A DNA stretch of 64,000 bases, from contig CAWIHF010000003.1 of the NCBI GenBank assembly GCA_963835885.1, forward strand, positions 124,001 through 188,000, in the 5' to 3' direction. This document shows positions 59,186 to 64,000 of the stretch, piece by piece (position 1 is the first letter of the stretch; every line of letters starts with the position of its first letter). The notes under the pieces were generated by a model. That model searched no databases and had not been told where the DNA came from. It saw only the letters and a program-made list of their open reading frames with translations. The DNA comes from Roseiarcus sp963835885. GTDB taxonomy: Bacteria; Pseudomonadota; Alphaproteobacteria; Rhizobiales; Beijerinckiaceae. Position numbers and translations under genes: made by a program.

Positions 59186-59829
59186 CGGGGGCCGCCTCGC
59201 GCTTGAGCGCGAAGTAGGCTTCCCGCAGCTGGTCGGCGTCGATGTGGTGCAGGAGCGCGGTGAACCGTTCCTCCTTCTTCAGCCTTGCTGTTTGCCGTAC
59301 GCGTTCCAGGCCGTGGGACGCGCCTTGCCGGCTCGGTGTCCAGGGCGTGCCGTCCTGTTCCGCGTTCTCCTTGGCCCCCGCCCTTGGCTCCACGAACTCC
59401 TCGGCCGGTCGCCCGGCCTCGTTCGTCCGCTTCACGGCTACTATGGCGGAGTTTGACCCCTCGTCCCCGTGCATCATCGGCTTCGGCTCGTCGCCTTCCC
59501 GATGCGGACCGCTCAACTCACGCGCGGCCAAGGTCGAGGTCTCCCGGTTTCCGGTCGAGGAGCTTACGCACATGCCAGGGTCTTCGACCACGCAGGACCG
59601 AATATGCGCTCGCGTTAACGCGCATCTCCGTTTTGCCTTCCGCTGTGACAACGGCGTCGGCATCCCGATTGATTCTTTCGCGGCTCAATGGCTGGCCTAT
59701 ACGCACCCCTGCCGACGCTTCGTCCCCGGCCTCACGGCCGACGACGCACGGCTCGGGGCCGATGCGGGTCGCTATTCCTTCATCGCAGTGGACTTGCACC
59801 ACCTACTCCTCGCCGGCCTCCCGGCGCAC
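59177..59829 (-). mobile_element. Group II intron, 5' part with reverse-transcriptase start
   Basis: The intron 5' end GTGCGCC lies at 59829-59823 on the minus strand, followed by the conserved GGTGGTGCAAGTCCACTGC of domain I. The intron-encoded protein follows with RQTARLKKEERFTALLHHID and LREAYFALKREAAPGV, the RT-0/RT-1 start of bacterial intron reverse transcriptases. The frame then runs into the IS1634 scrap at about 59180, so the RT, maturase and domains V/VI are lost. Non-functional fragment. Confidence 0.75.
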
Positions 59830-59978
59830 TGTCACCGCAATCCCGTCCACCCCATCATCGTAACCGCGTCACCGTCGCCGAATAGCCCTCGCGTGAACCA
59901 CTGCGGGATTTGCAATCACCGAGTTAGCGGAATAGTCTCGACATGCGGACGGTACCCCTCAATGCGATCTCGCCAGAA
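59830..59978. other. Short gap upstream of the kinase-STAND gene
   Basis: Exon-side flank of the intron and presumed promoter region of the following gene. No motif recognised with confidence. Confidence 0.35.
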
Positions 59979-62809
59979 ATGAATGCGCCAAGCCTTCCAA
60001 ATACCAACTTGAACTCGCGTCCCCTCCGAGCATCACAGCAAAGTTCTTGCGGCACTTTCGCAATGGAATGCAACAGCTTTCTCTGTAAGGAAAACGCTGT
60101 CTGGAAGATCGGGAGCGTTTACACTGCTAGTCGAGATCGCGCTACCGAGTCCGCCAGCGTTGAGCGAGTACAATGGAGTAGCAATTCTCAAATTTGGGCT
60201 AACTACCGATCTCAATCGCGAACTGGAGAACTACAAGGCAGTTCGTGGTATTTCTTCCGATGTTGCTTCATCTATTCCCCAAGTTATCGCCTATTGCAGA
60301 TTATCTGACTGGACGTTATGTCTTATAACAGTTATTGGATGGAGTTCTCTCGAAGTCGATTTATTGATTGATCTTCAAGGTCCGGACCTTAACACGGCCG
60401 CTCAAAAAGTTTCGGACTTCCTACTCACACCCTTGAACAAGTCCGTCAGCTTTGATCCCACTCCTACTAATGCAGCTTCCGTTCTCGCGACTTGGACAGA
60501 ACGTCAGATTGGCAGCGACAGCCGAATTCCTCAATTTCTTGAAAATAATACAACATGCGCTCCGCAAATCGAATATTTTAGATATCTCGGCGCCGACTAT
60601 TTTAATCCACTTCGTCTCGGCGATGAAAGCACCGAACTAGGCGCAAATATGCTAACCTGCTGCCGCGGTGCTATCCATGGTGATCTCCATTCAGGCAATA
60701 TACTAATGACTCGGTTTGGAGGTAATCGCGATAAGAAAATATATCTAATTGATTTTGATACTTTTGAAGCACGGAGTCCTTTATTTTTTGATCATGCTTA
60801 CCTCGAAATTAGCTTACTTCTCTCAGCTCGTCCCGACATAACCCCAAAGAGATGGAAAGATATTTGTGATCAGATCTCTGATACATTCGGATCCCGCGAT
60901 ACCTCTCTTGCTCGTAATCGTGATGACGCGGGACTGCTTTGGACGTGCAAGCAGCTTAGATATCCACTCGAGAGCTGGATTTCACGGAAGTATCCCGCGC
61001 GCACAGAAGATTTAAAGAAACAAATTCTCCTTGCGAGAATTGCAGCCGGCCTCAATTATTGCAATAAGCGCACTTTAGGCGATTTATCAGAAATTAAGTC
61101 GAATAAACTCAAATTCTTCTCCTTTCTCTATGCTGCTACTTTCGCACGTACTTTCTCTCTCTACCTCAAGAAAGACATTCCCACTGATGGAAACGCGATC
61201 TCGTTCAACGAAGAGAGGCCTCTTCCTAGAACTACTGATTGGAAAGAAGCTTGGGACGCATGCAAGGAGTTCGACGAAGCGAAAGCGTCTTACATTCTTC
61301 TCTCGACTTCGGGACTTGAAGACGAGAGTGAATTCACAATACAAATGCTTTCTCGACTCCCATGGGCGCTTGTCGTGGACGCAAGCGGATCGGGTATAAC
61401 GTCGCGGCTGGCGACAATTGGTTTGCCCGAAGCTAGGAGAGAGCGTTCGATCTTCCACGCATTTCCACACCAAGTACAAAATGCTGACATTGTCAGTACT
61501 AGCATCTGGGTCGCAACTGAGTCTCAGGCTGCTCAGCAGGCGGCTGGTCGTGAAACCATTGCCGCTTGGAAGGGGCGCACACTGAATGCAATACGCAAGG
61601 TTGTCGCGAACCTGTATAGTCACACTGCCCCACGCCCCTGTATTGTTCTCGTCATTGGTGGAGGATCACAAACAAGCAAGATTCGCTCTTTGTTGTCATC
61701 TATTCGAAGAGTCCGTACCAGACGGTTTATCTGTTGTTTGGCTCTCTCGAATTGATGGCAATGATGTTCCCGATCGCTTAGATGAGGAAGTGGAAGCATT
61801 ACGAGTTATCAATTGCGACCTTGATGACTTTATGCTGGCGGTATTCCAGGAGGTCGGAGATGTCGCAGGACAACGTTCGATTTGGATACCGGCGCGTGGA
61901 GATGAGGCAAAACCACGATTTCTGAGGCTTACGGATGCCGACTACGCAATGTATTCTGCACATTTCGAACTATTCCCTTCTAGTGTTTCCAATATCGGGG
62001 TAGGCGGTTCCGACGAGGTCACTTTATTTCTCCAAGGAAACACAATTACTTGGCATGGTTTAGATATTCACGCCGATGTAGACCGAGACATCACCAGGGG
62101 CGTTGCGGGAGCGCTTCGGGAGCGGTTAGCTTCGTCACCGAACGACTCCTACAGTATAGAGCATACACCTGGAGCTGGAGGAACAACCATTGCGCGCCGC
62201 ATAGCATGGGAGCTAAGAGACGAATTTCCCTGTGTTTCAGTCTCTAGGATAGTACCAGGATTAACTGACGCGCTTGAGTTTGTGTTTCAGCGTTCCAACC
62301 TTCCACTACTTTGTATTGTTGAGGCTGGTTTAGTTCCGGTGGCTCAACGGGATCTTTTGTTCAGCGAGCTTAAGTCGCGCAATGTTCGATTCCTGAATTT
62401 GGATGTAAAACGTCGAATAAGGCCAAAAAATACCCAGCACTGCGCCGCACTGCGCGACCCTATGCCACTTCAGGAAGCGCGCCGTTTCCTTAACGTTTAT
62501 TCCGCACGCACCTCCAAACAGAGGCTGGACAATCTCGCCAAGCTCGTGTCGGAGAAACCTGAAGATCGTCCACATGCTGCATATCGCTCTCCATTTTTCT
62601 TCGGCCTTTACGCGTTCGAACGGAATTTTGTTAAAGTGGAGAGTTATGTGAAAAGCGTGATGGACAGTACCTCCGGCGAAGTAAGGGAGTTGATGTGCGT
62701 CCTTGCGCTAGTCTCGCGTTATTCGCAGGAGCGTCTACCCTTGTCGGTCGTCAACGTGCTCTCAGGCTTGATTGCCACGTCGGATAGAAGCGCTTTGGAA
62801 TCAGCAGTA
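59979..62809 (+). pseudogene. Kinase-like domain fused to a STAND-type NTPase, interrupted by IS1595
   Basis: A large AT-richer gene read in three frames (shifts near 60030 and 61690). Domain 1 is APH/protein-kinase-like: glycine loop KTLSGRSGAFTLLVEI (about 60092), ATP-binding Lys in NGVAILKFGLTTD, catalytic loop AIHGDLHSGNILM (60670) and metal-binding KIYLIDFDTFEARS (60739). Domain 2 (about 61240-62040) is alpha/beta with LPWALVVDASGSGITSRL and PRPCIVLVIGGGSQTSKI. Domain 3 has the P-loop variant EHTPGAGGTTIARRIAWELR (62159 on), without the usual lysine. The architecture recalls TCAD9-like kinase domains and STAND proteins of bacterial conflict systems (from memory). The start at 59979 is uncertain. 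Coding stops at the IS left end, and 63930-64000 may continue it. Confidence 0.65.
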
Positions 62810-63927
62810 GGAGAAGGCTTATCCCTTTGAACTCAGGTCCAGCTAGATGTAGTATCTGAGCGGCGGCGTGCTTGAGGGCGCGCGGTCGCGGGAGAAGCAG
62901 GGCTGAATGGCGCGGGCGAACGCTAGGGGAGTTTCAGAAGGAGTTTCCCGACGAGGCGAGTTGCGCGGCATTTCTATACACTCGACGCTGGCCGGACGGG
63001 TTTGTTTGTCCTGGGTGCGGCAAGGGGCGGGCCGTGGCTTTGAAGAGCCGCCCGCGGCTTTTCGAATGCCTCGATTGCGGTCGCCAGACCTCTCTCACCG
63101 CCGGCACGGCGATGCATCGGTCGAAATTGCCGCTGACGACGTGGTTCTGCGCGGCGCATGTGATGGCGACGCATTCCAACGGCATGTCGGCACGACAATT
63201 GGAAGACCAACTCGGCGTCACCTACAAGACGGCTTGGCTTCTGTCGCAGAAGCTGCGGCGCTCGATGATCGATCCCGACCGCGACCTTCTCGAAGGCGTC
63301 GTTGAAGTGGATCAGACTGAAATTCCCTTTCGCGTCGGCGACACCTTTTTCGAGCCCGGAGCCGCCGGGAAGATCCTCATCGCCGGCGCGGTCGAGGTGA
63401 TCGATCGGGGAGTAGGCAAGGCCAAGCCGAGACGAAAAGGCGAGAAATACCTCGATACGCGCTCCGGTCGGCTGCGCCTCGCGGTGATCGCCGACAATTC
63501 CGCCAAGTCGATCGAGGCCTTCGTGCGCGCCAACGTGAAGCTAGGGGCGACGTTGCTCACCGACGGCCACGCCTCCTATCCGGGACTGTCAGGCGATTAT
63601 CGCCACGATGCGCGCGTGGTCGGCAAGATGGCGGCGCATATCGTCCTGCCGTGGAGCCATCGGGCCTTCGCGTTGATGAAGCGTTGGGCGTTGGGGACGT
63701 ATCATGGCCTGCGCCGCAAACATATCGACGCCTATCTCAACGAATTTGTCTTCCGCTACAATCGACGCTTTCACCGGCATGTTTCGTTCGAAACAATTCT
63801 GGGCCTCACCGCGCATCGCAGGCCGGAGACCTACCGGGATATCATCGAGGGCGTAAAACCCCGCACGCCCGTCGTTCACGAAACACTACATCTAGATCAA
63901 CCTAAGTCAACGGGATAAGCCTTCTCC
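62810..63927 (+). mobile_element. IS1595-family insertion sequence with long inverted repeats
   Basis: The left end GGAGAAGGCTTATCCCTTTG (62810 on) mirrors the right end, where GGATAAGCCTTCTCC finishes at 63927. Similarity continues inward through GGTCCAGCTAGATGTAGT / GGTTGATCTAGATGTAGT, giving imperfect repeats of roughly 45-50 bp. No 8-bp direct repeat is visible. It interrupts the kinase-STAND gene. Confidence 0.8.
62872..63918 (+). CDS. IS1595-family (ISXO2-like) transposase
   Basis: Zinc ribbon near the N-terminus (GFVCPGCGKG and FECLDCGRQTSLTAGTAMHR), then LGVTYKTAWLLSQKLRRSM and the DDE_Tnp_IS1595 core with VVEVDQTEIPF, LLTDGHASYPGL and LNEFVFRYNRRF. Length about 340 residues, normal. 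The likely native start is ATG 62907 (MARANA...) with one base shift near 62925. The open frame from 62872 covers the rest without interruption. Confidence 0.88.
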   Translation: MRARGRGRSRAEWRGRTLGEFQKEFPDEASCAAFLYTRRWPDGFVCPGCGKGRAVALKSRPRLFECLDCGRQTSLTAGTAMHRSKLPLTTWFCAAHVMATHSNGMSARQLEDQLGVTYKTAWLLSQKLRRSMIDPDRDLLEGVVEVDQTEIPFRVGDTFFEPGAAGKILIAGAVEVIDRGVGKAKPRRKGEKYLDTRSGRLRLAVIADNSAKSIEAFVRANVKLGATLLTDGHASYPGLSGDYRHDARVVGKMAAHIVLPWSHRAFALMKRWALGTYHGLRRKHIDAYLNEFVFRYNRRFHRHVSFETILGLTAHRRPETYRDIIEGVKPRTPVVHETLHLDQPKSTG

Positions 63928-63929
63928 AC

Positions 63930-64000
63930 AGGGCGAAAAGCTGGTGATGGAATCTCTCTGCGAAGAGTTTCCGGTCAACGCTTACTTTATTAGCCACCTT
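63930..64000 (+). pseudogene. Probable continuation of the kinase-STAND gene after the IS
   Basis: One frame reads GEKLVMESLCEEFPVNAYFI and SHL to the window end. The 'L...FP.N..F..HL' pattern is typical of the helical repeats after STAND NTPase domains. The frame offset relative to the left part is one base, so either the insertion was imprecise or an indel intervenes. Confidence 0.4.

Overview
The window looks like a GC-rich alphaproteobacterial chromosome, most likely order Hyphomicrobiales (Rhizobiales). A Methylocystaceae/Beijerinckiaceae-type methylotroph relative would fit, but the genus is not settled. Supporting evidence is the alphaproteobacterial rRNA operon order (16S, tRNA-Ile, tRNA-Ala, 23S, 5S, tRNA-fMet), the ChvI-ChvG-HprK cluster, carA facing yqeY, an alpha-r14-like small RNA and porin_4-type porins. 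Many conserved genes (chvG, gluQ, carA, sbp, cysW, an HlyD gene, an alcohol dehydrogenase) carry single-base frameshifts. This points to residual indel errors in the assembly, so most 'broken' housekeeping genes are probably intact in the cell, whereas the broken insertion sequences may be genuinely decayed.

Layout. 1-2.6 kb: start of hprK, then chvG and chvI on the minus strand. 2.6-10 kb: a mobile-element belt. It has a HugZ-family gene with an ISL3 element at its stop codon, a CmoB-like methyltransferase split by an IS3 element, an IS66 element and a decayed gene. 10-19 kb: ordinary chromosome with a methyltransferase, a DegP-type protease, a small RNA, an esterase, an ISAzo13 transposase, AlkA, GluQRS and an M23 peptidase. 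19.3-26.5 kb: one rRNA operon whose 23S gene has three intervening sequences, one coding for a four-helix-bundle (S23) protein. A related purine-rich/pyrimidine-rich stem-loop family recurs in the spacers and in the intervening sequences. 26.5-30 kb: two decayed IS elements (IS5/IS1182-type and IS1634). 30.2-36.3 kb: type II secretion genes gspG-H-I-J-K-L-M and a gspN-like gene, followed by a Sel1-repeat protein. 36.3-38.9 kb: IS remnants.

38.9-47 kb: carA, yqeY, then a TetR-HlyD-ABC exporter operon, an L,D-transpeptidase and gamma-glutamyltransferase. 47-58.2 kb: a secreted protein, two porins flanking a sulfate ABC operon (sbp-cysT-cysW-cysA), a small conserved protein, HdeD, LapA and a zinc alcohol dehydrogenase. 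The first porin and sbp share the same twin-dyad operator (TTAGT-N2-ACTAA, two copies with centres exactly 22 bp apart), which suggests co-regulated outer- and inner-membrane sulfate uptake.

58.2-64 kb: an island containing a truncated group II intron fused to an IS1634 scrap, then an AT-richer large gene. That gene joins an APH/protein-kinase-like domain to a STAND-type P-loop NTPase, and an IS1595 element interrupts it. It is the best candidate here for a poorly described conflict or defence-type system.
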